A DNA stretch of 64,000 nt from Bradyrhizobium genosp. L (GTDB lineage Bacteria; Pseudomonadota; Alphaproteobacteria; Rhizobiales; Xanthobacteraceae). The stretch spans positions 5,022,001 to 5,086,000 of the forward strand of contig NZ_CP061378.1 of assembly GCF_015624485.1 (NCBI RefSeq), given 5' to 3'. This document shows, one piece after another, positions 48,954 through 58,050 of this stretch. Position 1 is the stretch's first letter; every line of letters begins with the position of its first letter. The position numbers and the translations under genes are program-made. The notes below the pieces were generated by a model. The model had not been told where the DNA came from and made no database searches. It saw only the letters and a list, made by a program, of their open reading frames with translations.

Positions 48954-50837
48954 TTAGCCTCCGATCTGCAGCAGCGTGTCGTACATCTGCTTGATCGACG
49001 ACATCACGCGCGCATTGGCGGAGTATGCATTCTGCAGCGACAGCAGATGCGCCATCTCGTCGTCCATGTTGACGCCGGAGACCGCATCCATCTTGCTTTG
49101 AAGCGTGTTCAACACGACGTCCTGGCCGTCGGCGAGCTGCTTGGCGGCGGTCGCCGCCTCGCCCTGCTGGCTGATGAACTGCTTGGCGAAATTCAGCAGC
49201 GTGCCGGTGAACGGCGCGCCGGTGGTGCCGAGGCCGGTCTGCGGCGAATAGCTGTACGACGTGGTCGACAGCTGCTTCAGGATCAGGTCGGAGCGCGTGG
49301 TGTCGCCGGCCGGCGTCTGCGGATTGGTCGAAAACAGCACCATGCGCGAGGGATCGCCGACCAGGGCAGTATTGACGCTGATGCGCGCGGCAAGCCCCGT
49401 GCTTTGCGAGCCGCTGGCAGTGATCGCGCCGGTGTAGAGCCCGCCATTGTCGGTGAACAGCGGCAGTTGCGGATCGCCCGAGGTCAGCGACGACACCGTC
49501 GTGGTGACGGAGGCCGCGGTCACGTCGGCGCGGTTGCCGACGCCGTCGTCGAGCACGCGCAAGGTCGATCCCGACGGATTGGAGAATTGCAGCCCCGTGG
49601 TCGCACCGAGCGCGCCGTTGAGCTGCGCCAGCACCGAACTCATGCCACCGGAGAAATCGACGCCGAGCACCTCGTCGTTCGGATCTGTTGTCGCGTTGTT
49701 GCTCAGCGGCAGCACGCTTGGATCGTTGACCCGGACGATCGACAGATTATGCGTCAGGCCGGTGCTGTTGTCCTTGTAGCTGACATGGATGACGTTGCCG
49801 TTCTGCAGCCCGGACAGGTCGAGGTCGTAGCCGGACTGTGCGCCTGACGTGGCGGCAGTGCCCGCGGATGTCTTGTCCGACAGCGCGCTCGCCATCGAGG
49901 CGGCGAACTGGTCGATCTGCGTCTGCGCCTTCACCAGCGTGTTGTCGCGCAGCTCCAGATACGCTGCGATCTTGCCGGAGCGGATCGAATTGGTCGACAC
50001 CATGTCATAGCTGCCGCCATGCGGGAAATTGATGGTGATGGTGCCGACCGAGCTCTTGGTCGGATCGGAATTGTACTGCGTGTTGGGCGTCATCGTGCCC
50101 TGGGCATTGAAGCTGAGCGTCGCCGCCTCGGTGCCGACCAGCTGCACGCCGGAATTGGTGAACACGGTCACCTGGTTCTGGCTGTTGGTGACGGTGCGGA
50201 TGTCCATCAACTGCGACAGCTGGCTGATGTACTGATCGCGCTGGTCGAGCATCGCCGCGGTCGAGGCGTCGGTCTGGCCACTGGTGGCCTGCAGCTGGAC
50301 GTTGATGCGGGCGATCTGCTGCATCGCGTTGTTGGCGGTGTTGACGGAGTCGTTGATCCCTGCCTCGGCGTTGGCGCGCAGGGTCTGGATGCCCTGCGAT
50401 GTCGCGTTGAGCTGCTGCGCCAGGGACTGCGCGGCATTGACGGCGCCGATCCGCGCCGACTGCGATTCCGGGCTGGTCGACAGGCCCTGCAGCGCGGTCA
50501 GGAACTTGTTGTAGGAATCCTCGATCGTGCCGGTGGAGTCCGGGTTGCCGTAGACGCCCTGCAGATTGGTCAGGAAGTCGGAACGGACGTCGGCATAGGC
50601 CGCGCCCGAGGTCTCGGTACGAAGCTGGGTCTGCAGGAACTCGTCGAGCTGGCGGTTGACGCCCGATATCAGCACGCTGGAGCCATAGGCGCCGGTGGTG
50701 CCGGCGACCTGGTTCAGCGTCTTCTTGACGTAACCGGGCGTCTCCGCATTGGCGACGTTCGACGACACGAGCGACAGCGAAGCCTGCGTGGCGCGCAGGC
50801 CCGACATCGCGGTGGAGAGGGCTTGGCTCAAACCCAT
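48954..50837 (-). CDS. flgK: Hook-associated protein FlgK
   Basis: A 627-residue FlgK: LSTAMSGLRATQASLSLVSSNVANAETPGYVKKTLNQ, the FlgK middle (LSTSPESQSARIGAVNAAQSLAQQLNATSQGIQTLRANAEAGI) and the C-terminal GVNMDDEMAHLLSLQNAYSANARVMSSIKQMYDTLLQI. It caps the hook at the filament junction. Second gene of flgE-flgK-flgL; the gap to flgE is 39 bases. Confidence 0.96.
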   Translation of the reverse strand: MGLSQALSTAMSGLRATQASLSLVSSNVANAETPGYVKKTLNQVAGTTGAYGSSVLISGVNRQLDEFLQTQLRTETSGAAYADVRSDFLTNLQGVYGNPDSTGTIEDSYNKFLTALQGLSTSPESQSARIGAVNAAQSLAQQLNATSQGIQTLRANAEAGINDSVNTANNAMQQIARINVQLQATSGQTDASTAAMLDQRDQYISQLSQLMDIRTVTNSQNQVTVFTNSGVQLVGTEAATLSFNAQGTMTPNTQYNSDPTKSSVGTITINFPHGGSYDMVSTNSIRSGKIAAYLELRDNTLVKAQTQIDQFAASMASALSDKTSAGTAATSGAQSGYDLDLSGLQNGNVIHVSYKDNSTGLTHNLSIVRVNDPSVLPLSNNATTDPNDEVLGVDFSGGMSSVLAQLNGALGATTGLQFSNPSGSTLRVLDDGVGNRADVTAASVTTTVSSLTSGDPQLPLFTDNGGLYTGAITASGSQSTGLAARISVNTALVGDPSRMVLFSTNPQTPAGDTTRSDLILKQLSTTSYSYSPQTGLGTTGAPFTGTLLNFAKQFISQQGEAATAAKQLADGQDVVLNTLQSKMDAVSGVNMDDEMAHLLSLQNAYSANARVMSSIKQMYDTLLQIGG

Positions 50838-50876
50838 GATCTGCTACTCGCCTTTACCAGGTATCGGCATCGTCGA

Positions 50877-52685
50877 TCAGCGCATCACGTTCAGGAGATC
50901 CTGAACCATCGAATTGGTCGTGGTGATGACCTTGGTGTTGGCCGAATAGGCCTGCTGGGTGACGATCAGCTTGGTGAACTCGTCGGCGATGTCGGTGTTC
51001 GAGCTCTCCAGCGATGACCCCACGATGGTACCGGCCTTGCCGAACAGCGCCGCGCCCGATTCGTCGGTCGCCTCGAAGGCGCCGCCGTCGATCCGCTTGA
51101 GGAAATTGGTGCCGTTGAAGGTCGCCACCGATATCTCGGCGAGGTCGATATTGCGGCCGTTGGTGTAGTTGCCGACGATCCGGCCGTTGGTGGAGACGCT
51201 GACCGATTGCAGCTGGCCGGCCGGGAAGCCGTCCTGCTGGATCTGGTTGACCTGGACGTTGCCGTTGGAATCCGCGAACTGGGTCACGCCGCCGGACCCG
51301 AAATTGATCACGGGGCTGCCGAGCGAGACGCCGTTGACGACGGCATTGTCGAGCGTGACGGAAGAGATCGCCGGCGACATCTGGCCGTTCGCCCCGAAGG
51401 TGAAGTTGACGTTGACGTTCTGCCAAGCAACTTGCGTGCCGGTCGCGTTGGGATTGACCTGGTAGAACAGGTTCCAATTGTCGGTATGCCCGGAGCCGAG
51501 CGACGAGCTGTCGGTCTTGGCCCAGCGGAGCTGGAGATTCACCGGGGCGCCCGACACATCGTAGGCGGTGACCGCGCCACCCGAGACCGACTCGTCCAGA
51601 AAGGTCGAATTGTCGTTGCCGACGACCTGGCCGGTCCCGACCGTGCCGCCGCCGCCGCGATTGGCCGCCGCCGAGCCGGTGAAGCCGAGCGCCTGCAGCG
51701 CGGTCGAGTTCGAGCTGGTGACCAGCAGGTCGGCCGAGGTGCCGGAATGCAGCGTGATGGCGCCGTTGCTGGCGATCGAGGATGCCGTGGCCGTCCCGGA
51801 GATCGAATCGATCTTGGCGAGCAGCGTGCCGATGCTATCGGTGATGTTGAGCTGGTTGCCGGTCGCGCCCGAGGCCACGAAGGTGAGGACGGTGCCGTTG
51901 ACCGTGATGGTGTCGCCGGCGACGAAATTGGCCGAGATCGAGTCGCTGCCCGCGGTGCCGTTCAGCTTGGTGGCCGATGTGTTGGCCACCGACGGTGTCG
52001 CCTTGTTGTTCTGCGCAGTGCCGCTGACCGCGGCATCGGTGTAGGGCGCGGCCGGCGTGCCCAGCGTCAGCGGATTATGGCCGTTGCTGAACGAGCCCGG
52101 CCGCAGCAGTTCTGAGCCCGGCACCGAGGTGTCGTGCTGGGTGGTCAGGGGATAGGACGCGAGGTTGGCGCGATAGTCGATCTTGGTGGTCCGCTGCGCC
52201 GGCAGGAAGTCGTTCTTGAAACGCAGCACCTGCGGCGAAGAGCCCGAGGGGTTGCCGGTGGTCGGGTCGATCGGCACGCCCTCCAGATAATAGCCCGCGC
52301 CGTTGACGAGGTAGCCGTCCTTGTTGAGCTGGAAGTCGCCGCGGCGGGTGTAGCGGTCGACGCCGTCGAACACCGGGGAGCCATCGGTGAAGCTGCCGGG
52401 CTTCTGCACCGCAAAAAAGCCGTTGCCGTTGATCGCCATGAAGGTCGCGACCTGGGCCGACTGCACGTCGCCCTGCACCGAATTGGTCGAGCGCGACTGC
52501 GCGGTGACGCCGCCGGCGAGCTGCGCGGTCACCGCGGTCTGCGGAATCAGGTCAAGGAACGAGGTATCGATGCGCTTGAAGGCCGTGGTTTGCGAATTGG
52601 CGATGTTACCGGAGACGTTTTCGAGCGCGTACGACTCCGCGCGCAAGCCGCCGACCGCCGTCGTGAGAGCGCCGAAGATACCCAT
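50877..52685 (-). CDS. flgE: Flagellar hook protein FlgE with a DUF1522-like insert
   Basis: A 602-residue hook subunit, longer than the enteric protein of about 400. The N-terminus is MGIFGALTTAVGGLRAESYALENVSGNIANSQTTAFKR, then INGNGFFAVQKPG and YTRRGDFQLNKDGYLVNGAGYYLEG. The C-terminus is FEATDESGAALFGKAGTIVGSSLESSNTDIADEFTKLIVTQQAYSANTKVITTTNSMVQDLLNVMR. The centre contains the module shared with FlgL (coding about 51680-51930). The start at 52685 has GGAGAA 7 bases before it; the longer open frame to 53099 crosses the promoter and msrB and is not used. Confidence 0.95.
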   Translation of the reverse strand: MGIFGALTTAVGGLRAESYALENVSGNIANSQTTAFKRIDTSFLDLIPQTAVTAQLAGGVTAQSRSTNSVQGDVQSAQVATFMAINGNGFFAVQKPGSFTDGSPVFDGVDRYTRRGDFQLNKDGYLVNGAGYYLEGVPIDPTTGNPSGSSPQVLRFKNDFLPAQRTTKIDYRANLASYPLTTQHDTSVPGSELLRPGSFSNGHNPLTLGTPAAPYTDAAVSGTAQNNKATPSVANTSATKLNGTAGSDSISANFVAGDTITVNGTVLTFVASGATGNQLNITDSIGTLLAKIDSISGTATASSIASNGAITLHSGTSADLLVTSSNSTALQALGFTGSAAANRGGGGTVGTGQVVGNDNSTFLDESVSGGAVTAYDVSGAPVNLQLRWAKTDSSSLGSGHTDNWNLFYQVNPNATGTQVAWQNVNVNFTFGANGQMSPAISSVTLDNAVVNGVSLGSPVINFGSGGVTQFADSNGNVQVNQIQQDGFPAGQLQSVSVSTNGRIVGNYTNGRNIDLAEISVATFNGTNFLKRIDGGAFEATDESGAALFGKAGTIVGSSLESSNTDIADEFTKLIVTQQAYSANTKVITTTNSMVQDLLNVMR

Positions 52686-52747
52686 GACATGTTCTCCAAT
52701 TCGATTCCCGCGCGGCTGGCCAGCTGGCCGCGTCGGTGGAACATGTC

Positions 52748-52762
52748 GCAAGGGTCGTGCCA
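52748..52762 (-). promoter_or_regulatory. Sigma-54 promoter of flgE-flgK-flgL
   Basis: On the minus strand TGGCACG-ACCC-TTGC, an exact match to the -24/-12 consensus. It lies 62 bases upstream of the flgE start. Best sigma-54 site in the window. Confidence 0.85.
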
Positions 52763-52808
52763 AGAAATCAGGGGAAACAAAATGTAACAAAATCATCCGC
52801 TTGAAAAC

Positions 52809-52836
52809 GCGACCCCGATCGTTAAAGCGGGGTCGC
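52809..52836 (-). terminator. Likely terminator of msrB
   Basis: GCGACCCCG (52809-52817) pairs with CGGGGTCGC (52828-52836) across a 10-base loop; on the minus strand it is followed by GTTTTCAAG. It separates msrB from the sigma-54 promoter of flgE. Confidence 0.6.
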
Positions 52837-52875
52837 ATTTGCCGGCCGGCAACAATTGCCGGGAAGGAAGCGTCG

Positions 52876-53376
52876 TCAGGTCGCCGACGGCGCGGCCGGG
52901 TGGAACACCAGCGCAAACCCGTCCATGCAGTAGCGCAGGCCGGTCGGTTTCGGGCCGTCGTCAAAGACGTGGCCGAGATGGCCGCCGCAGCGGCGGCAAT
53001 GGATTTCCGTGCGCAGCATGCCGAAGGTGCGGTCCTCGGTCTTGCCGACCGCGTTCTCCAGCGGCTGATAGAAGCTCGGCCAGCCGGTGCCGCTCTCATA
53101 CTTGGTCTCGGACGAGAACAGCGGCAGGTCGCAGCCGGCGCAGGCGAAGATGCCCTTGCGGTGTTCCTTGAGCAGTGGACTCGACCCCGGCCGCTCGGTG
53201 CCCTCCTTGCGCAGGATCTCGTATTGCTGCGGCGTCAGCTGCGCACGCCATTCGGCGTCGGTCTTCTCGATCTCGAACTTCTCGGCGGCCTGGGCCGGCG
53301 AGGCGCGCAGCCAGCGGAACGCGGCGAGGCCGAACAGGCTGGCGACGGAAGCAAGCAGGATGCGGCGGTCGATCAT
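52876..53376 (-). CDS. msrB: Exported peptide-methionine (R)-S-oxide reductase MsrB
   Basis: A 166-residue MsrB with an N-terminal export signal ([22 protein letters not shown]; the RR before a hydrophobic run is Tat-like). The catalytic domain has zinc-binding CAGC and [26 protein letters not shown] and the catalytic cysteine in [10 protein letters not shown]. It reduces methionine-R-sulfoxide in proteins, here probably in the periplasm. GGAGACC precedes the ATG at 53376. No MsrA or MsrP/Q partner is in the window. Confidence 0.9.
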   Translation of the reverse strand: MIDRRILLASVASLFGLAAFRWLRASPAQAAEKFEIEKTDAEWRAQLTPQQYEILRKEGTERPGSSPLLKEHRKGIFACAGCDLPLFSSETKYESGTGWPSFYQPLENAVGKTEDRTFGMLRTEIHCRRCGGHLGHVFDDGPKPTGLRYCMDGFALVFHPAAPSAT

Positions 53377-53437
53377 CGATGGTCTCCGATGCAAAATTGT
53401 CCGTGTCGCCAATAGGTACGAACCCCGCGATGAGACG

Positions 53438-54934
53438 TTACATCCGCCCGTCGGAGATCCGCTCACTTTCTTGCGAGGCGTGAGGATACGGCTCACCGCC
53501 GTCCTCGGGCTGCCGCGGCGCCGGCGGCGGCACCGGACGGACCGCGCCCGGTGGCGGCGGACGGCGCGGCGGCGGACGCCTGGCTCCGGCCTTGAGATTG
53601 GCCTCGGCGAGCCGCGCCTCGCGGGCCCGCTCTTTCGCACGTGCCCCCTCGCGGTAGCGCGCCAACGCACCCGCCGCGGACGAGACACCCCTCGCCCACA
53701 GGCCGATGAAATGGCCGGCGACCCGGCCGGTGGCGCCGCCCGCCCAAACCAGCTCGAACGGCGAAAACAGCCGCCAGCGATCGTCGCCCCACAGGATGCT
53801 GCGCGCGATGATCTGGCCGGCAATCGCCGAGTTGCTGAGCCCGTGCCTGCCGAAGCCGCTCGCGACCCACAGGCCCCGGCGCAGCTGGCCGATCTGCGGC
53901 ATGCCGTGCACGGTCACGCCGACCGCGCCGCCGAACACGTCGGCGATCGGCACCTTGCCGAGCTGCGGGAACACGGTGGCGATCCGCCGCTGCACCGCCG
54001 CGCCGAAACGCTTCGGCCGCGCCGCCCACGTGGTTTCCGGGCTCGCCCATAACAGGCGGTCGCCATCGACGATGCGGAAATGGTCGATGCCGTCGCTGTC
54101 GGTCACCGAACCGGAGAACGCGATCGCCTCGGCAAGCCGCTCGCCGAGCGGCTCGCTCAGCGCCGCATAGCGCCAGACCGGCAGCAACGTATCCGACAAC
54201 CGCCGCAGCGGCGCACCGAGATGGATGTTGCCGGCGAGCACGATGTGGGTGGCGCGCAGCCGCGCCGACGGCGTCACGATGCGCTTGCGGATGCCCGAGA
54301 AGTCGATGCTGACGACCGGCGTCTCCTCGAAGATCCGCGCACCCGCGCGCGTCGCCAGCGCGGCAAGGCCATGGACATATTTGCGGCCGTCGACCTGCAA
54401 CGCCTTCGGATAATAGATGCCGTGGAAGTAGCGAGGCGTCCTGAGCACGCTGCGCACGCGATCGACCTGCCAGCCCTCGACATCGGTCGCAAAATCCTCG
54501 CCCAGGGTCTGCAGCCGGCCGATCAGGGCCTCGCCGGCATCGACATTGGAGACTTCGAGCACGCCCTCGCTCGGATTGATGCCCGGCATCAACTCCTCGG
54601 TGGCGGTGGCGCGGACATAGTCGACGCCTTCGTTCGACAGCGCCCACAGCGCGCGGGCATGATCGCGCCCGACCCGCTCGATCAGGTCGGTGACCGGCAG
54701 GCCAAAGCCCGGCATCACGGTACCGAGTTGATGACCGGACGCGTTCCAGCCGACCTGACGGCCTTCGAGCACGGCGACACTGGCGCCAAGCCGCGCCGCT
54801 TCGCGCGCCACCGTCAGGCCGGCGAGCCCGGCCCCGACCACGCAAATGTCGACATCGAGATCGAACGCCAGGCGGTTGCGGAACGGCGAACCGCCATTGG
54901 GGCCGTCCGCCGCACTTGTGGAAGTCTCGCTCAT
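53438..54934 (-). CDS. FAD-dependent oxidoreductase (DAO family) with proline-rich tail
   Basis: A 498-residue flavoprotein: [31 protein letters not shown] (GxGxxG plus acidic end), [55 protein letters not shown] and the C-terminal [24 protein letters not shown]. The pattern fits the glycine/D-amino-acid oxidase (DadA/PuuB) group; the substrate is unknown. The last 70 residues are basic and then very Pro-rich ([20 protein letters not shown]) and look disordered; no other function is evident for them. It lies 61 bases upstream of msrB on the same strand. Confidence 0.78.
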   Translation of the reverse strand: MSETSTSAADGPNGGSPFRNRLAFDLDVDICVVGAGLAGLTVAREAARLGASVAVLEGRQVGWNASGHQLGTVMPGFGLPVTDLIERVGRDHARALWALSNEGVDYVRATATEELMPGINPSEGVLEVSNVDAGEALIGRLQTLGEDFATDVEGWQVDRVRSVLRTPRYFHGIYYPKALQVDGRKYVHGLAALATRAGARIFEETPVVSIDFSGIRKRIVTPSARLRATHIVLAGNIHLGAPLRRLSDTLLPVWRYAALSEPLGERLAEAIAFSGSVTDSDGIDHFRIVDGDRLLWASPETTWAARPKRFGAAVQRRIATVFPQLGKVPIADVFGGAVGVTVHGMPQIGQLRRGLWVASGFGRHGLSNSAIAGQIIARSILWGDDRWRLFSPFELVWAGGATGRVAGHFIGLWARGVSSAAGALARYREGARAKERAREARLAEANLKAGARRPPPRRPPPPGAVRPVPPPAPRQPEDGGEPYPHASQESERISDGRM

Positions 54935-55028
54935 GGCGTTTCTTACGAACCGCTGCGGCGCTTGTCACCTTGTCCAGGGCATGAGCCTGTAGAATTAATG
55001 CCACCTGACCGAATCGAGATCGACATCC

Positions 55029-55571
55029 ATGCGCCGTTTGCTGCTGCTGCGTCATGCCAAGACCGAACCCGACGCACCGTCCGGACAGGACCAGGACCGT
55101 CGGCTCGACGAGCGCGGCCACCGCGATGCGGCGGAGATCGGCGGCTGGATCGCCGCGCATCCGCCCCTCCCCAACCTCGCACTGGTGTCGCCCGCTGTCC
55201 GCACGCGCGAGACCTGGGAGATCGTGCGCGATGCGATGAAGAGTGCCGGACCGCAGCCGAAAGTCGAATTCCTGCCGGAACTCTATGGTGCCGATCCTGC
55301 GCAATTGCTGACCGCGATCCGGATGGCATCGGTGACCGATCCGAAGCGGCTGATGCTGATCGGGCACAATCCCGGCATGCACGAACTCGCGCTGACCTTG
55401 ACCGGCAGCGGCGACGAGGCCGCCCAGCGCGCGCTCGGCGATAACCTGCCGACCTCGGGGCTAGCCATCTTCGAGTTCGCGACCGACGACTGGAATGAGG
55501 TGTCGTTCCGCCGCGGCAAGCTCGTCCAGTTCGTCAGCCCGAAACTGTTGAAGCAGGCCTCGCGCAACTGA
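55029..55571 (+). CDS. sixA: SixA-type phosphohistidine phosphatase
   Basis: A 180-residue histidine-phosphatase fold protein. MRRLLLLRHAKTEP carries the catalytic RHA motif, DQDRRLDERGHRDAAEIGGWI and VSPAVRTRETWEIV fit the family, and LMLIGHNPGMHELALTLTG carries the second histidine. SixA dephosphorylates phosphohistidine in phosphotransfer domains such as ArcB or PTS proteins. It is divergent from the FAD oxidoreductase gene and has its own promoter in a 94-base gap. Confidence 0.8.
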   Translation: MRRLLLLRHAKTEPDAPSGQDQDRRLDERGHRDAAEIGGWIAAHPPLPNLALVSPAVRTRETWEIVRDAMKSAGPQPKVEFLPELYGADPAQLLTAIRMASVTDPKRLMLIGHNPGMHELALTLTGSGDEAAQRALGDNLPTSGLAIFEFATDDWNEVSFRRGKLVQFVSPKLLKQASRN

Positions 55572-55712
55572 CGCGGGCGGACATTGCGGTTCCGCCGTGA
55601 TATATTGCCGTCGCGCGACAGGGGACTGGTTCGCGTCGACACAAGAAAAAGAGGGCGCGTCCTGACACCAGGGACACAACGGCTCCAGACCAATCGCGGA
55701 CAGGAGGCGCCG

Positions 55713-56138
55713 ATGTACAAGTCCATTCTCGTGCCGATCGACCTCGCCGATACCGATCTGGCGAAGGGAGCGATCGCAACCGCTGCGACGCTGTCGCAGA
55801 CCTGGAGCGGCTCGGTCCGCCTGCTCAACGTGCTGCCGATGACGCCGGTGATGCTCGCCGAATATGTGCCGGCGGATTTCGACAGCCAGCAGCGCGAAAC
55901 TTCGGAAGAGGCGCTTGCAATCGTCGCGCGCGAATCCGGCATCGAGCATGCGCGCATCTCGGCCGTCGTCCGCCAGGGCGGCATCTATCATGAGATCCTC
56001 GAGGAGGCTGCTGCGATGAAGGCCGACCTGATCGTGATGACTTCGCACCGCCCGGCGATGCGCACCTACTTCCTCGGCTCCAACGCCGGGCATGTCGTGC
56101 GCTACGCCAAATGCTCGGTGCTGGTGGTGCGGCACTAG
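55713..56138 (+). CDS. Universal stress protein (UspA family)
   Basis: A 141-residue single-domain Usp: MYKSILVPIDLADTDLAKGAIATAATLSQTWSGSVRLLNVLP at the N-terminus, ADLIVMTSHRPAMRTYFLGSNAGHVVRYAKCSVLVVRH at the C-terminus. The ATP-binding G2xG9xG(S/T) motif is altered (SHRPAMRTYFLGSNA), so nucleotide binding is uncertain. GGAGG lies 6 bases before the ATG at 55713. Confidence 0.85.
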   Translation: MYKSILVPIDLADTDLAKGAIATAATLSQTWSGSVRLLNVLPMTPVMLAEYVPADFDSQQRETSEEALAIVARESGIEHARISAVVRQGGIYHEILEEAAAMKADLIVMTSHRPAMRTYFLGSNAGHVVRYAKCSVLVVRH

Positions 56139-56209
56139 CGGCAGCGGAAGTCCACCTCTCCCGTGGGAGAGGTCAACCAGGCGCACGTGGCGCAGCGTCC
56201 CTTACTGTC

Positions 56210-56452
56210 TCAGCGGGTTCGGATCCGCACCAGCTCGAGATCGAGATCGCCGGTCACGGCGCGCTCGATATGGCAGCGCGAGATCCCGATGTCGCGCAGC
56301 ATGCGGTCGTCGAGCTGACGCAGCGTCTTGATCGCGTCGTGGCGCATCCAGTGGGTCACGAGGGCATCGCCCCATGCTCGGATCAATCGGAGCAATCCGT
56401 TTCCGATTCTAGGCCGCGCGGGGGCCGCCCCGGCCGAATAGATCGTGGTCAT
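56210..56452 (-). CDS. DUF1127 small basic protein
   Basis: An 80-residue protein with the DUF1127 (YjiS-like) block: LLRLIRAWGDALVTHWMRHDAIKTLRQLDDRMLRDIGISRCHIERAV. Small DUF1127 proteins in alphaproteobacteria affect RNA turnover and phosphate or carbon metabolism in Agrobacterium and Rhodobacter. The start at 56452 is chosen because GAAGGAG lies six bases ahead; ATG 56458 would have no spacing. It is divergent from a MocR regulator. Confidence 0.8.
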   Translation of the reverse strand: MTTIYSAGAAPARPRIGNGLLRLIRAWGDALVTHWMRHDAIKTLRQLDDRMLRDIGISRCHIERAVTGDLDLELVRIRTR

Positions 56453-56602
56453 CGTCATCTCCTTCGGAGCCCGCGTGGCAACACTATATCTTTGGCGCAA
56501 ATGCCGTTTTCAGCATTGCGCCTTGACGACTTCGGATTGCTTGCGCACTCCTCAGTGCAATCGCGGGCTTGTTCCTCTCTAAATGATCCGGTACACTTCT
56601 CG

Positions 56603-56622
56603 GAGCAAGTGAAACATTGCTC
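56603..56622. promoter_or_regulatory. Inverted repeat before the MocR gene
   Basis: GAGCAA and TTGCTC (6-bp arms, 8-bp spacer) end 11 bases before the MocR start codon. Further ATTGC/GCAAT copies lie between 56514 and 56630 (at least four). MocR proteins usually bind such repeats in their own divergent promoter. Confidence 0.5.
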
Positions 56623-56633
56623 TCGGTGCAATA

Positions 56634-57974
56634 ATGTCGAGATTCGAATATCTGAAGCTGGCGGATGTGGTGGCTGCCGAGATTGCGTCCGGGGCGCTGA
56701 AGGCCGGCGACCGGCTGCCGCCGCAGCGGCATTTCGCCTATGACCGCGGCATCGCGGTCTCGACCGCGAGCCGGGTCTACACCGAGCTGCTGCGGCGTGG
56801 ACTCGTGGTCGGCGAAGTCGGCCGCGGCACCTTCGTTTCCGGCGAGACGCGCCGCGCCGCGCCGCCAAACGAACCGCGCGGCGCCCGCATCGACCTCGAA
56901 TTCAACTATCCGCTGCTGCCGCACCAGGCGACCATGATCGCAAAAAGCCTCGAAGGGCTGGAGCGGCCCGAAGTGCTCGAAGGCGCGCTGCGGCCGGCGA
57001 CCAGTTTTGGCACCCGCGCCGCGCGCACCATCTCGGCGGAATTTTTGGCGCGCAAGAGCTGGCAGCCCAATCCCGACCAGATCGTGTTCACCGCCAACGG
57101 CCGGCAGAGCATTGCCGCGGCGCTCGCGGCGGTCGTGCCGCCCGGCGGACGCTGCGGCGTGGAGGCGCTGACCTATCCCTTCGTCAAGGGCATCGCCGCG
57201 CGGCTCGGCGTAGCGCTGGTGCCGCTCGCGATGGACGAGCACGGCGTGCGGCCGGACGCCGTGCAGAGGGCGCATCGCGAGGCGCATCTGTCCGCGATCT
57301 ACATCCAGCCGACGATCCAGAATCCGCTGAGTATCACCATGCCGGCCGAGCGCCGCGCCGAATTGCTGCGCCTGGTCGAGAAGCTCGACCTCACAATCAT
57401 CGAGGACAGTGTGTACGGCTTCCTCGACGACGAGGTGCCGCTGGCCACGCTGGCGCCCGAGCGCTGCATCGTACTCGACAGCCTGTCGAAGAAGGTTGCG
57501 CCCGGCCTCGCGCTCGGCTTCCTGATCGCGCCGCCGCGGCTGCGCGAGAGCATCATGGCCGCGGTGCGCTCCGGCGGCTGGACCGCATCGGGCTACGCCT
57601 TCGCGGCGGGACAGCGGCTGATGGCCGACGGCACCGCCGCCGAACTGTCACGGCTGAAGCGGATCGATGCCGGACGCCGCCAGCAATTGGCGGCGAAGCA
57701 TCTGGCCGGCTTCGAGGTCCAGACCAACGCAAAATCCTATCACCTCTGGCTGACCTTGCCGCCACACTGGCGCTCGCAGACGCTGGTCGCGGCCGCCGCG
57801 CGCCGCGACATCGCGCTGACGCCGTCGACGACCTTTGCGGCCACGCCGGGCCACGCGCCCAACGCGGTGCGGCTCGCGCTCGCCGCGCCGCCGATGGAGC
57901 AGCTCGACATCGGCCTGCGGACGCTGGCGGGCATGCTGAGCGCGACCGAAGAGGATTTCGACACGACGGAGTGA
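56634..57974 (+). CDS. MocR-type GntR/aminotransferase transcriptional regulator
   Basis: A 446-residue fusion. The N-terminal GntR winged helix is YLKLADVVAAEIASGALKAGDRLPPQRHFAYDRGIAVSTASRVYTELLRRGLVVGEVGRGTFVSG. A fold-type I aminotransferase domain follows, with FTANGRQSIAAAL, AIYIQPTIQNPLSITMP, TIIEDSVYGFL and the PLP lysine Lys286 in LSKKVAPGLALGF. MocR regulators sense PLP, PMP or amino compounds. The divergent neighbour is a DUF1127 gene, and no obvious PLP or transport target is adjacent, so the target is unknown. Confidence 0.88.
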   Translation: MSRFEYLKLADVVAAEIASGALKAGDRLPPQRHFAYDRGIAVSTASRVYTELLRRGLVVGEVGRGTFVSGETRRAAPPNEPRGARIDLEFNYPLLPHQATMIAKSLEGLERPEVLEGALRPATSFGTRAARTISAEFLARKSWQPNPDQIVFTANGRQSIAAALAAVVPPGGRCGVEALTYPFVKGIAARLGVALVPLAMDEHGVRPDAVQRAHREAHLSAIYIQPTIQNPLSITMPAERRAELLRLVEKLDLTIIEDSVYGFLDDEVPLATLAPERCIVLDSLSKKVAPGLALGFLIAPPRLRESIMAAVRSGGWTASGYAFAAGQRLMADGTAAELSRLKRIDAGRRQQLAAKHLAGFEVQTNAKSYHLWLTLPPHWRSQTLVAAAARRDIALTPSTTFAATPGHAPNAVRLALAAPPMEQLDIGLRTLAGMLSATEEDFDTTE

Positions 57975-57977
57975 CGT

Positions 57978-58027
57978 AGCGTTTTCGAGCGAAGTGGATT
58001 TCGGTTCGCGTGAAGAAAACGCGTCAA
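57978..58027. repeat. Dispersed repeat AGCGTTTTC...AAAACGCGTCAA, copy 1
   Basis: A 50-base sequence after the MocR stop. It contains AGCGAAGTGGAT and GGTTCGCGTGAAGAAAACG. An inverted copy with only a few differences is at 59889-59940. This is a common intergenic repeat of bradyrhizobia. Confidence 0.7.
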
Positions 58028-58050
58028 ACAAGAAAGCCTGATTGCGCTCC

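Noticed and set aside
50877..53099. 740-codon version of FlgE starting at 53099
   Set aside because: The extra 138 codons cover the sigma-54 promoter and part of msrB; the conserved FlgE N-terminus begins at 52685 with a good ribosome site.
53493..55382. 629-codon open frame overlapping the FAD oxidoreductase gene in another frame
   Set aside because: Arg/Ala-rich shadow without motifs; the DAO frame has the GxGxxG site.
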